Assembly (NCBI GenBank): GCA_964431685.1
Contig: CAYSLA010000003.1
Location: 1-56,299 of the forward strand
DNA length: 56,299 nucleotides
Direction of reading: 5' to 3'
From: CAYSLA01 sp964431685
GTDB lineage: Bacteria > Armatimonadota > UBA5829
Part shown: positions 26,384-34,720 of the stretch, in pieces
Position numbering within the stretch: position 1 is the stretch's first letter
How the letters are laid out: each line of letters opens with the position of its first letter
Notes under the pieces: generated by a model
What the model was told of the DNA's origin: nothing
Seen by the model: only the letters and a program-made list of their open reading frames with translations
Database searches by the model: none
Program-made: the position numbers and the translations under genes

Positions 26384-26491
26384 ATGCTTCGCGGACGTTT
26401 GTCCCGAAGCCCCGCGCCGAGTGGTCTTCGGGGCATGCGCCCGCGAAGTATCTACACACTATGCTTCGGGACCGTTTCCGTCCCGAAGCAT
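26384..26491. repeat. palindrome cluster between pfp and the DNA methyltransferase
   Basis: Contains a perfect 12-bp hairpin (ATGCTTCGGGAC at 26461-26472 with its complement at 26480-26491), a related imperfect one from 26384, and GCCCCG/CGGGGC from 26410. The TGCTTCGGGAC family recurs as a 15-bp perfect palindrome at 35679-35710. Just upstream (26338-26382) is a GGATGGAC/GTGGAC-rich stretch that recurs inverted near 54432-54485. Confidence 0.7.
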
Positions 26492-26520
26492 GGCCCTCAG
26501 CATCGGTCCCACACCTGCCA

Positions 26521-27771
26521 ATGCCTAATGACCTGACCCTCGAATTGTGCGAACCCGCAGTCAACCCGCCCGGCAAGCCGCTCAACGAAGAGCTGCGCAG
26601 CTTCTGCACGTTTGGCCGTGAAAGCACAGAGTATAACCTGGCCGGCGTGCCGGTATTCGTGAACGAGTTCTGGACAGCAAAGCAGCGCGACGCAAGCTCC
26701 CTGCACGAAGTAAGCTATCGGGCGTGCTTCAAGCCCCAACTTCCCCGCTTCTTCATAGAACGGCTTACCTCACTTGGAGACACGGTCTACGATCCGTTCA
26801 TGGGACGCGGGACGACGCTGATTGAAGCCGCCCTGACTGGACGCGTGCCGCTGGGCTGTGACGTGAACCCACTGAGCACAGTGCTGGTGGCGCCGCGTCT
26901 GGAGCCGCCTGAGATGAGGGAAGTGGCTGAGAGGCTTACGACCATAGATCGAACCCACCTGCCGCCGCTGCCCGATGACCTTCTGGCTTTCTACCACCCT
27001 GACACGCTGACAGAGATCTGCGCCCTGCGTGAGCACTTCATTGGAAAGGAGCGCGAGGGAACGCTGGACAGGGTAGACCGGTGGATAAGAATGGTCTCGG
27101 TTAACAGGCTTACAGGCCATTCACCCGGGTTCTTCAGCGTGTACACGATGCCGCCAAATCAGGCGGTTTCGGCGGAAGGACAGCGGAAGATAAACGCTCG
27201 CCGCAAGCAGGTTCCTCCGAAGCGGGACATAGACGCGATCATATTGCGCAAATCGCAATCTTTGCTCAAGGACTGCCGTCAGTCTACTCGTCGCATGCTT
27301 GCATTGACTGAGGGTAATTCACGTCTGCTGACAGGCGATTGTGCCAGTACTCCCGCCATTGCCGAAAGCTCCGTGAAACTTGTGGTTACGTCGCCTCCAT
27401 TTCTGGACGTAGTAGACTATGCCAAGGATAATTGGCTGCGCTGCTGGTTTTGCGGAATTGACCCCAGGAGCATACACATTTCCGTGATAAAGGGCATCGA
27501 CGCGTGGAGAGACAAGATGCGCTCGGTGTTTGCGGAGCTCGAGCGAGTCCTGGTTCCGGGTGGACACATAGCATTTGAGGTCGGCGAAGTGAGGAACGGC
27601 AAGGTCAGACTTGAAGAGGTCGTTCTTGAGGCGGTGAGCGGGCTGCGATATGAGCCGGTGTGTGTTATGGTGAACGAGCAGGACTTCACCAAGACCGCCA
27701 ACTGCTGGGGCGTCTCCAACAACACCAAGGGCACGAACACAAACCGGATTGTTGTACTGAAAAAAGTCTGA
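26521..27771 (+). CDS. site-specific DNA methyltransferase (N4-cytosine/N6-adenine type)
   Basis: A 416-residue SAM-dependent methyltransferase. Motif I is DPFMGRGTT (about residue 92) and motif IV is TSPPF (about residue 290), with the long segment between them probably holding target recognition; this is the alpha-type order. TSPP-F is common in N4-cytosine enzymes. No restriction endonuclease gene is adjacent, so it seems an orphan. The ATG at 26521 is chosen because the in-frame sequence upstream is made of palindromic repeats; the ribosome site is poor. Confidence 0.85.
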   Translation: MPNDLTLELCEPAVNPPGKPLNEELRSFCTFGRESTEYNLAGVPVFVNEFWTAKQRDASSLHEVSYRACFKPQLPRFFIERLTSLGDTVYDPFMGRGTTLIEAALTGRVPLGCDVNPLSTVLVAPRLEPPEMREVAERLTTIDRTHLPPLPDDLLAFYHPDTLTEICALREHFIGKEREGTLDRVDRWIRMVSVNRLTGHSPGFFSVYTMPPNQAVSAEGQRKINARRKQVPPKRDIDAIILRKSQSLLKDCRQSTRRMLALTEGNSRLLTGDCASTPAIAESSVKLVVTSPPFLDVVDYAKDNWLRCWFCGIDPRSIHISVIKGIDAWRDKMRSVFAELERVLVPGGHIAFEVGEVRNGKVRLEEVVLEAVSGLRYEPVCVMVNEQDFTKTANCWGVSNNTKGTNTNRIVVLKKV

Positions 27772-27828
27772 ACACGATTGAAGGGATTCAGAGACGCACA
27801 GGATGGTGAGTCCCTCCATTGTCAATTG

Positions 27829-27869
27829 TCCCCGATAGGGCGCGATTTGAAATCGCGCCCTATCGGGGA
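27829..27869. terminator. perfect 20-bp palindrome overlapping the ligA stop codon
   Basis: Two perfect 20-base arms with a one-base centre (left arm 27829-27848, right arm 27850-27869) lie between the converging methyltransferase and ligA genes. The ligA stop (27860-27862) and the codons for its final Pro-Arg lie within the right arm. Fragments of the same GGGCGCGAT sequence recur near 35713 and 56070. Likely a mobile palindromic repeat now serving as a bidirectional terminator. Confidence 0.7.
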
Positions 27870-29905
27870 TCAACCATTTCCAAGAACTCTCCCTCAGACA
27901 TCACTTTCACACCCAAGGAAGTCGCCTTTTCAAGCTTTGAACCTGCCTTCTCGCCAGCGACAACCAGGCTGGTGTTCTTTGAAACAGAAGAAGACGGGCT
28001 CCCGCCCAGTCTGCGGACTATCGCCTCAGCCTGGTCTCGGGTAAGGCGCTCAAGGGCGCCAGTGAAGACCACCGATTGTCCCGCAAACATTCCGGATTCA
28101 TCTCTGGACTCGCCTCTGGGGTCTATTCCCGCTGCCCTGAGCTTCTCAAGGACTCTCTTTGTCTCATCCTGCCTGAAGAACCGCGCTATGCTGTCCGCTA
28201 CCACTGGTCCCACATCGGGCACCTCCGCCAATTCGTTCTCCGAGGCCGCGGCAAGCGCGTCTATGGTTGTGAAGTGTCGGGCCAACGCCGCGGCGGTGCG
28301 TTCGCCAACGTGCCTTATTCCCAGCGCATATATGAGTCTGGACAATGGGGCCTGCTTACTCTTCTCAATCGCGGCCACAGCATTCTCAGCGGACTTGCTG
28401 CCCATCCTGTCAAGGGCGCACAACTGCTCCACGGTAAGCGAGTAGATATCTGCCGGGTCGCCGATGAGATTGGCCGCGATCAACTGGTCGATAAGCGCCG
28501 GCCCGACGCCATCGATGTCCATTGCGCCGCGCGACGTGAAATGAATCATGGTTTCGCGAATCTTAGCTGGGCAGGCTATTCCCACGCACCTGGCGACGGC
28601 CTCCCCCTCCGCTCGCTCGACGTCAGCGCCGCACACCGGGCAATGGTCGGGCATCACGAACTCGACCTCATCTCCGGTGCGCTTCTCCGCGACGACCTCA
28701 ACAACCTCCGGTATTACCTCTCCGGCGCGCTGCACAACGACCGTATCGCCCACGCGCACGTCCTTCCTGCGGACTTCATCCTCGTTGTGCAGAGTAGCCC
28801 TTGATACCGTGACCCCGCCGACCTCGACCGGCTCCATTATGGCAACCGGAGTCAGAGCCCCTGTCCGGCCGACCTGCACCCGTATCTCGGTAACCACAGT
28901 GGTAGCCTGCTGCGCAGGATACTTGAACGCCACTGCCCATCTCGGGCTGCGCGCCACAGCGCCAAGCTCGGATTGCAGCGTCAGTGAGTTCACCTTCACT
29001 ACCATGCCGTCTATGTCGTATGGCAGTGTTTCCTTCTTCTCAGCCCACCCCGCAATGTACTCGCAGACATCGTCAATCGTCGCGCATACGCATACGTTCG
29101 GGTTGACCCGAAACCCCCAACTCTCAAGAATGGACAGTATCTCGTGCTGAGTCACGAATGCCCTGCCTTCACAAGCTCCTATTCCGTAGCAGAACATATT
29201 CAGCCTGCGTTTTGCGGTGATATTGGGATCAAGTTGCCTCAGACTGCCTGCGGCAGCGTTGCGGGGGTTCGCAAAAGTGGGTTCGCCGCTCTGTTCCCGG
29301 TCTTCGTTGATGCGGCGGAACTCCTCGTGGAAGAGAATGACTTCCCCGCGGACTTCAACGGTCGACGGGATCGGGTCTGTTCCGCCCGTTCCTGCTTCCA
29401 CTGGAATCCGGAGAGGCACGCTCTTCACAGTCTTCAGGTTGGCAGTGATGTTCTCGCCGACCGTGCCGTCACCTCGCGTGGCCCCGGCGGCCAACACTCC
29501 GTCGACGTAGGTGAGCGACACAGCCAGTCCGTCGAATTTGAGCTCACAGACATACTCGACATCCGAGTCCGGGTCCAGACCGAGGAACCGCTTAACACGC
29601 TGGTCAAAGGCCCGCAGTTCATCCTCACCCATCGCGTTCTGGAGGCTGAGCATAGGGACGATGTGTGTGTGCGGGGCAAGCTCGGACTGAACGGTGGCCC
29701 CTACTCGCTGGGTAGGTGAGTCGGGCGTTATGATGGACGGATACGTCTGCTCAAGTTCCTGAAGTCGACGCATCAGCTTGTCGTATTCAGCGTCCGAGAT
29801 GTCAGGCTGGTCCTTTACGTAGTAGAGGTAGTCGGCGCGGTCGAGTTTCCTGCGCAGGACATCCGCTTCGTCCGCAATGTTGTGGGGCACGCTCTTCTCA
29901 GACAT
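27860..29905 (-). CDS. ligA: NAD-dependent DNA ligase LigA
   Basis: A complete 681-residue bacterial ligase that seals nicks in replication and repair. The adenylation Lys lies in ELKFDG (about residue 120), followed by the OB fold, a Cys4 zinc finger (CPVC ... C ... CPAK), helix-hairpin-helix repeats and a C-terminal BRCT domain. The final residues DPR are encoded within the palindrome at 27829-27869. It starts 15 bases after the stop of the 345-residue gene upstream. Confidence 0.97.
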   Translation of the reverse strand: MSEKSVPHNIADEADVLRRKLDRADYLYYVKDQPDISDAEYDKLMRRLQELEQTYPSIITPDSPTQRVGATVQSELAPHTHIVPMLSLQNAMGEDELRAFDQRVKRFLGLDPDSDVEYVCELKFDGLAVSLTYVDGVLAAGATRGDGTVGENITANLKTVKSVPLRIPVEAGTGGTDPIPSTVEVRGEVILFHEEFRRINEDREQSGEPTFANPRNAAAGSLRQLDPNITAKRRLNMFCYGIGACEGRAFVTQHEILSILESWGFRVNPNVCVCATIDDVCEYIAGWAEKKETLPYDIDGMVVKVNSLTLQSELGAVARSPRWAVAFKYPAQQATTVVTEIRVQVGRTGALTPVAIMEPVEVGGVTVSRATLHNEDEVRRKDVRVGDTVVVQRAGEVIPEVVEVVAEKRTGDEVEFVMPDHCPVCGADVERAEGEAVARCVGIACPAKIRETMIHFTSRGAMDIDGVGPALIDQLIAANLIGDPADIYSLTVEQLCALDRMGSKSAENAVAAIEKSKQAPLSRLIYALGIRHVGERTAAALARHFTTIDALAAASENELAEVPDVGPVVADSIARFFRQDETKRVLEKLRAAGIDPRGESRDESGMFAGQSVVFTGALERLTRDQAEAIVRRLGGSPSSSVSKNTSLVVAGEKAGSKLEKATSLGVKVMSEGEFLEMVDPR

Positions 29906-29920
29906 GGAAGACGCTGGCAG

Positions 29921-30958
29921 CTAGCCGCTTTTCAGGATTCTTCGCAGTTTGAAACAATCCTTCTGGCGCTGCGCAACCTCCTGGTCCGTCATGACTCTGT
30001 TGTGGCGGGAATCGAACCTGGACGCTTCCAGAATGCCATCCACAACGTGACTCTTCGGGATGGTCCTGAATATGTGCATCCGGCGCTGGTAGTCCTTCCA
30101 ACTGAGCTTGCCTTTGACATACAGTATGGACGCCAAAAGGTGGGCCATCTCAGAACGCTTCTTTCCCTGCAGTTCATCCCGCGAGAATATATGGTCTGAG
30201 AGATAGTCATACTCCAGATTGTATGGTGGATCATCCCGGAATAGTTCACTGAGCAGAGTGGTCGCCCGCCAATTGAGAATGACGCGCCGTCCGTGGGTAG
30301 TGTAAAGTACTTTTATCTCCGCATCATAGATGTCCGTCTCGACACCATCGGACGTCACTACGCCGAACTTCTTGAGCGTGCGGTAGAGCCTTGGCTGCCC
30401 GGGTTTCGAGGCGGCGTTCTCTATGCCGGCAATGTCGGAATCCGAGACGGCCAGTACCTTTGCATAGCAGTTGCTCAGATGCTCGCTCTCCTTGCGCAGA
30501 TCTCCCCGCAGGCGAATGTAGTCACCGACCTGAAGATGCAGGTCAACCCCGTCCTTGGCTATTCTGGACGTCACGTCCTCCCGGGCGAGGATGTCCTTCA
30601 GAGCACTTCTGATGAAGTCGTTCTGGTTGGGACTGGACAGCGCCCTGGCAATGGCCTCAGCGAGGCTCGCCTGCTCCTGACCGCCTTCTGCAATCCGCGT
30701 CGGGTATTTCCTGGATATCCTGGCTGCCGAAGTGGCGCACTTGATCTTGTCCTCTACCACCCTCACGAATTCCTGGTTGCGGACGTTGCGGATGGAGTAT
30801 ACCCAATGCGGGACCGGAGTAGGAATCACATCTACGGCGATAATCTCGCCAAGCGTGCGCTCGTGACCGTGCCGACCGTAGCTTTGCCTGGGCAGTTTGG
30901 GGTCGGAGTGTTCGTATACTACGAGCCGTCCTATGCTGTATTTGTAGTCGTCAAGCAT
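29921..30958 (-). CDS. hypothetical protein, 345 residues, upstream of ligA
   Basis: I do not recognise this family. The first 60 residues (YSIGRLVVYEHSD, GEIIAVDVIPTPVPHWVYSIRN) look like a small beta-barrel of the SH3/CarD-like kind. A second beta-rich part (LQVGDYIRLRGDL, YAKVLAVSDSDIAG) and a basic helical C-terminus (RRMHIFRTIP, RQKDCFKLRRIL) suggest nucleic-acid association. No signal peptide or membrane helix. It probably forms an operon with ligA (15-base gap), which hints at a role in DNA metabolism, by context only. Confidence 0.65.
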   Translation of the reverse strand: MLDDYKYSIGRLVVYEHSDPKLPRQSYGRHGHERTLGEIIAVDVIPTPVPHWVYSIRNVRNQEFVRVVEDKIKCATSAARISRKYPTRIAEGGQEQASLAEAIARALSSPNQNDFIRSALKDILAREDVTSRIAKDGVDLHLQVGDYIRLRGDLRKESEHLSNCYAKVLAVSDSDIAGIENAASKPGQPRLYRTLKKFGVVTSDGVETDIYDAEIKVLYTTHGRRVILNWRATTLLSELFRDDPPYNLEYDYLSDHIFSRDELQGKKRSEMAHLLASILYVKGKLSWKDYQRRMHIFRTIPKSHVVDGILEASRFDSRHNRVMTDQEVAQRQKDCFKLRRILKSG

Positions 30959-30980
30959 CGTCGTGGCCCTCTCTACTACT

Positions 30981-31008
30981 ATTATACTCAGCCAGACGAA
31001 ATCGTCAA
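30981..31008 (-). promoter_or_regulatory. promoter of the hypothetical-ligA operon
   Basis: Minus-strand TTGACG (31003-31008), 16 bases, TATAAT (30981-30986), about 22 bases before the ATG at 30958. Confidence 0.65.
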
Positions 31009-31196
31009 ATCCGCGCGACGCACGGCGTGCGCAGTGCCGGTGAACTCACGTAATCCTTGACCCAGATTGGTTCCTCTACGCTTTCTCGAATCAGTTGTTG
31101 GGGCACGTGAGCGGCCGCAGCGTGCCCAGGGCTAAACTATTCGGCTCTGTCTTCCGATTCATTTACATGGAAGTACTGCGCGAAAGGAATCTAGGA

Positions 31197-32216
31197 TTGG
31201 TCGAAGAAGAAGTCGTAAAGACTCAGCCGAATATGTCCGGTCTTGAGAAAGCCTCAGTCCTGCTGATAACACTGGGGGCTGAGATATCTTCGGCTGTACT
31301 CCAGCAGCTCACGCCCGACGAGATCGAAAGACTCGCGGCTGAGATTCTCCGCCTCAAGAAGATTGACCCCAAGACACGCAGGCGTGTCCTTGACGACTGC
31401 CGCAAAACCATTCTTGAAAGTCCCGAGTTCGGCGGCATGGAGTATGCCCAGACCGTGCTCTCGCAGGTGTTCGGCGAAACCAAAGCGCGTGAAGTGCTGG
31501 GAAAACTGGCGGCCGGTGGCGGCGTAGGGACGCTTCGTTGGATCCGCAGCATATCCCCTCGCCAACTCGTGCACGCCATCCGAAACGAGCGGCCGCAGGT
31601 CGTGGCGCTGGTAATTGGCCATCTGCCCCCGGAACAGGCCGCGGAGGTGCTTTCTGCGCTGCCGGAAGACATTCAGGGACAGGTAGTGTTGCGCCTGACA
31701 ACTATGCAGCCTACCGACCCGGAAGTCATCCGCTATCTAAACCAGACCCTCCACCTCAGGCTGGCTTCTTCAGACAACGCCGCGATGACCGAGGTGGGCG
31801 GAAACGACGCCGTGGTTCAGATACTAAACGCCATAGACCGCAGCTCTGAAAAGAAGATTCTGGACTATCTTACAGGCGTTGATGAAGATGTTGCCAACAG
31901 CATAAAAGAGCAGATGTTTGTTTTCGAAGACCTTCTCAATCTGGATGACCGTGCGATCCAGGCAGTCCTCCGTGAAGTGCCTCAGGAAGACTTGCGGCTG
32001 GCCCTCAAAGGCGCATCGCCGGAAGACAGGGATGTGTTCTTCCGAAACATGTCACAGCGCGCCGCAGAGACTCTGAAAGAGGACCTGGAAGCCACGGGCC
32101 CTGTCCGATTGCGTGACGTTGAGGCAGCGCAGGGCCGCATAGTCATCGTTGCCCGCCAACTGGACGAAGCTGGAGAGATCAGCCTGCGTGAGAGCAACGA
32201 AGAAGTTGTCGTCTAG
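31197..32216 (+). CDS. fliG: FliG-family motor-switch-like protein
   Basis: A 339-residue protein with the FliG layout: N-terminal domain (LSGLEKASVLLITLG type), middle domain with ERPQVVALVIGHLPPEQAAEVL (the EHPQ motif, here ERPQ) and C-terminal domain (FVFEDLLNLDDRAIQAVLREV). In flagella FliG transmits torque and assembles the C-ring. The TTG at 31197 has AGGA eight bases upstream and gives normal FliG length; the ATG at 31167 has no ribosome site. No other flagellar gene is in the window. Confidence 0.88.
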   Translation: MVEEEVVKTQPNMSGLEKASVLLITLGAEISSAVLQQLTPDEIERLAAEILRLKKIDPKTRRRVLDDCRKTILESPEFGGMEYAQTVLSQVFGETKAREVLGKLAAGGGVGTLRWIRSISPRQLVHAIRNERPQVVALVIGHLPPEQAAEVLSALPEDIQGQVVLRLTTMQPTDPEVIRYLNQTLHLRLASSDNAAMTEVGGNDAVVQILNAIDRSSEKKILDYLTGVDEDVANSIKEQMFVFEDLLNLDDRAIQAVLREVPQEDLRLALKGASPEDRDVFFRNMSQRAAETLKEDLEATGPVRLRDVEAAQGRIVIVARQLDEAGEISLRESNEEVVV

Positions 32217-32368
32217 GGAGTCCGACTCCGAGAGGTCGCTGCAGGTTTGATTCGCGTTGAGCAGGACGGCATATTCGTCGCGAGTTTCCACAGCCAGTCT
32301 GTCATTGTAAGCCCGAGGCATCCTGCGTAGAAGGAATACTCAATGGTTGTGGGGAACACCCTCAGAAG

Positions 32369-33085
32369 TTGCGCTTCTTACTGGATGATCTGGGGGTGGA
32401 GTCGTTGGGCAAGAGTCGGTTCGTCACGATAGTCGTGACTTTGGTCGCTGCGGCGGTGGTAGCCGCGCTCTGGAAGTTCAACCGCAGTTCGGACTCCTAC
32501 AACCAGTATCTGGTTGGCAACCTCGTTGGTCTGTTCTTTGTGCCGATGCTGACCATCCTGCTTGTGTTTCGGTCGGATCCCTCCAAATTCGGATTTGCGT
32601 GGTCTTCCTCAACATCGGCCTGGCTTTTTGTTGCAGCGGCTTATGTAGCGCTGTCCATCGCAATGCTGGCGGTCGCGGGCAGGCAGGACTTCCAGAGCTA
32701 CTACCCATTGTTCAAACGCTACCCTGAGTTCTCCGGGTTCTTCGCGTCCTATCCCCGGGTGAATCCATACATCACCGTTCCGATGGCGATGCTTTTTGCC
32801 GAAGTCAGCTACGGAATGTACCTTTTCTGCTGGGAGTTCTTTTTTCGTGGATATCTTCTCTTTGGACTTGTCAGATCCATCTACTGGCCTGCTGTTGTGG
32901 TCCAGGCAGTTGCATTCGGTCTGCTCCACATAGGGAAACCTACGATGGAGGTGGCCTCGTCGTTTGCAGCCGGTATAATACTGGGTGTGCTTGCTCTGAA
33001 AGCGAAGTCGTTCGTGCCCTGCTTCGTATTGCACTGGGCGGCGTCCGTCACGTTCAACCTGTTGGTAGTATACAGAGCGCGCTAG
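32369..33085 (+). CDS. CPBP-family intramembrane protease
   Basis: A membrane protein of about 238 residues with six or so helices. Motif 1 reads WEFFFRG (the usual EExxxR has W in place of the first E), motif 2 FGLLHIG and motif 3 HWAASVTFN, which are the CPBP/Abi (CAAX protease-like) metal-site motifs. The start is uncertain: the TTG at 32369 opens the frame, whereas the best ribosome site (AAGGA) belongs to an ATG at 32343 in another frame that stops after 29 codons. The substrate is unknown; some family members process peptides or membrane proteins. Confidence 0.8.
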   Translation: MRFLLDDLGVESLGKSRFVTIVVTLVAAAVVAALWKFNRSSDSYNQYLVGNLVGLFFVPMLTILLVFRSDPSKFGFAWSSSTSAWLFVAAAYVALSIAMLAVAGRQDFQSYYPLFKRYPEFSGFFASYPRVNPYITVPMAMLFAEVSYGMYLFCWEFFFRGYLLFGLVRSIYWPAVVVQAVAFGLLHIGKPTMEVASSFAAGIILGVLALKAKSFVPCFVLHWAASVTFNLLVVYRAR

Positions 33086-33127
33086 CAGGTGATGGCCTCG
33101 TGCTTCACCGCACGGGCGCAGGGGGGA

Positions 33128-33157
33128 TTGACAACTTGCGCGCTATTGGTGTATCTT
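33128..33157 (+). promoter_or_regulatory. promoter of the STAS-domain gene
   Basis: Consensus TTGACA (33128-33133), 18 bases, TATCTT (33152-33157), followed by AAGGAGG before the TTG start at 33186. Confidence 0.6.
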
Positions 33158-33185
33158 ATAGTTAGCTTTAAGGAGGAATCCCGAT

Positions 33186-33539
33186 TTGGAGAGCATTCGT
33201 CTCGCAACTGCCACAAAGGAAGTCGACGGGTATACCATTCTGGTGCTCAACGGCGAGGTAGACGTTTACACGGCTCCGCAGTTCAGAGAAGCTATCGACA
33301 AGGTGCTCACGCAAGGTCAGTTACACCTGATCCTCGAGATGTCCGGGATTTCGTATATCGATAGCAGCGGGTTTGGAATTCTGCTGTCAGCCATAAAGCG
33401 AATTCGCCCCAAAGGCGGTACGGTCAACCTGATCGCCTGCAACGCGGCGATTGACCGTGTGCTGCCCATCACCAAGCTCAACACCGTATTCAATGTTGTC
33501 GACACCCTCGATCAGGTTCTCACAGCCGTCAAACCCTGA
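33186..33539 (+). CDS. STAS-domain anti-sigma-factor antagonist
   Basis: A 117-residue single-domain STAS protein like SpoIIAA/RsbV. The phosphorylatable Ser lies in YIDSSGFGILL. The unphosphorylated form would bind an anti-sigma kinase and free a sigma factor. TTG start with AAGGAGG nine bases upstream. No kinase or sigma gene is adjacent; the SpoIIE phosphatase at 48030-50726 could act on it, which is inference. Confidence 0.93.
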   Translation: MESIRLATATKEVDGYTILVLNGEVDVYTAPQFREAIDKVLTQGQLHLILEMSGISYIDSSGFGILLSAIKRIRPKGGTVNLIACNAAIDRVLPITKLNTVFNVVDTLDQVLTAVKP

Positions 33540-33601
33540 GAACCTGACACTTGCTTTTCTGGGACTCGCAGACTCCCTGAGCGCACGTCTGGGGCACTCC
33601 T

Positions 33602-34720
33602 ATGAAACTGCTTGACGCTACCTTCGACCCGTTTGACCCATCGCCGCACGGCGGCAAACCGATCATTGTGCTTATGAGCGGCGGGGTAGACAGCTCCGTT
33701 GCCGCAATGCTCCTGCGCGACTCAGGCCGTCAGGTTGTGGGAGTCACGATGAAAATCCCGACGGCACGTGACTGCGACTACTCCAGATCGTGCTGCGGCA
33801 TGGAGGCGGGGTATGTCTGCCGCGAACTGCGAATCCCTCACTACTATCTTGACGTGGGGGGGGAGTTCGACGATCTGGTGATCAAGCCTTTTGCCCGCGA
33901 CTACCGCCAGGGACGCACCCCAAGTCCCTGTGTCGACTGCAACAGCGAAGTGAAGTTTGGTGTTGCCTGGGAGTTTCTGCGCGGCGCTTTCGGCATCGAC
34001 GATCTGGCTACCGGTCACTATGCTCGCATCGGAGATGAGCAGGGACGGGCCTGTCTATGCCGTGGGCGGGATCACACTCGCGACCAAAGTTACTTCCTTT
34101 ATGGTATCCGGGCGGAGAAGCTCTCCAGCCTCCTGTTTCCGCTTGTGGACTACTCGAAGGACCAGGTCAGGCAGATGGCGGCGTGCGCGAGACTGCCGGT
34201 GGCGAGAAGGTCGGACAGCATGGAATTGTGCTTCGCCGGCGAGGGTGACTACCGCAAAGCCCTGGGTCTCGAATCTCGTGCAGGGGAGATTTACGACACG
34301 GCTGGCCGTGTTATAGGGCAACATCAGGGGATCGAAAACTTTACTATCGGGCAGCGCAAGGGCATAGGCATAGCCGCGCGTGAGCCGCTGTATGTGGTGC
34401 GAATATCTCCGGAACAAAACTCCATTACCGTGGGAACCGCCGATGACGCTATGTCCACCGACGTAGTTGCGTGCCACGTAAACGTCCTTATACCCGACCT
34501 GCTTGTCTCCGGGACGCATTTGTACGGGAAGATCAGATCACAGGGCGAGCCGGCGCAGTGTGAAATACAAGATTTCGATGGCCGGGAGCTGAGTGTGCGG
34601 TTTTCCGAGCCGCAGTTTGCCCCGACGCCGGGCCAACGGCTTGTTCTCTACAGTGACAGGGAGTGCGTTGTTGCGGGTGGCGTGATCAGCCCTGGTTCGG
34701 CTCCGGGGTCAGCCGTCTGA
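33602..34720 (+). CDS. mnmA: tRNA-specific 2-thiouridylase MnmA
   Basis: A 372-residue enzyme that thiolates U34 of Glu, Gln and Lys tRNAs. The PP-loop SGGVDSSVAA binds ATP; the two catalytic cysteines are in TPSPCVDCN and MELCFAG. The C-terminal beta-barrel with the G(I/E)NFTIGQRKGIG segment is present. Its last 35 bases overlap the 3' end of the convergent pfkB gene. Confidence 0.94.
   Translation: MKLLDATFDPFDPSPHGGKPIIVLMSGGVDSSVAAMLLRDSGRQVVGVTMKIPTARDCDYSRSCCGMEAGYVCRELRIPHYYLDVGGEFDDLVIKPFARDYRQGRTPSPCVDCNSEVKFGVAWEFLRGAFGIDDLATGHYARIGDEQGRACLCRGRDHTRDQSYFLYGIRAEKLSSLLFPLVDYSKDQVRQMAACARLPVARRSDSMELCFAGEGDYRKALGLESRAGEIYDTAGRVIGQHQGIENFTIGQRKGIGIAAREPLYVVRISPEQNSITVGTADDAMSTDVVACHVNVLIPDLLVSGTHLYGKIRSQGEPAQCEIQDFDGRELSVRFSEPQFAPTPGQRLVLYSDRECVVAGGVISPGSAPGSAV

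Noticed and set aside
26080..26520. N-terminal extension of the DNA methyltransferase back into pfp
   Set aside because: The open frame there overlaps the pfp coding sequence and then runs through palindromic repeats; motif-bearing protein begins at 26521.
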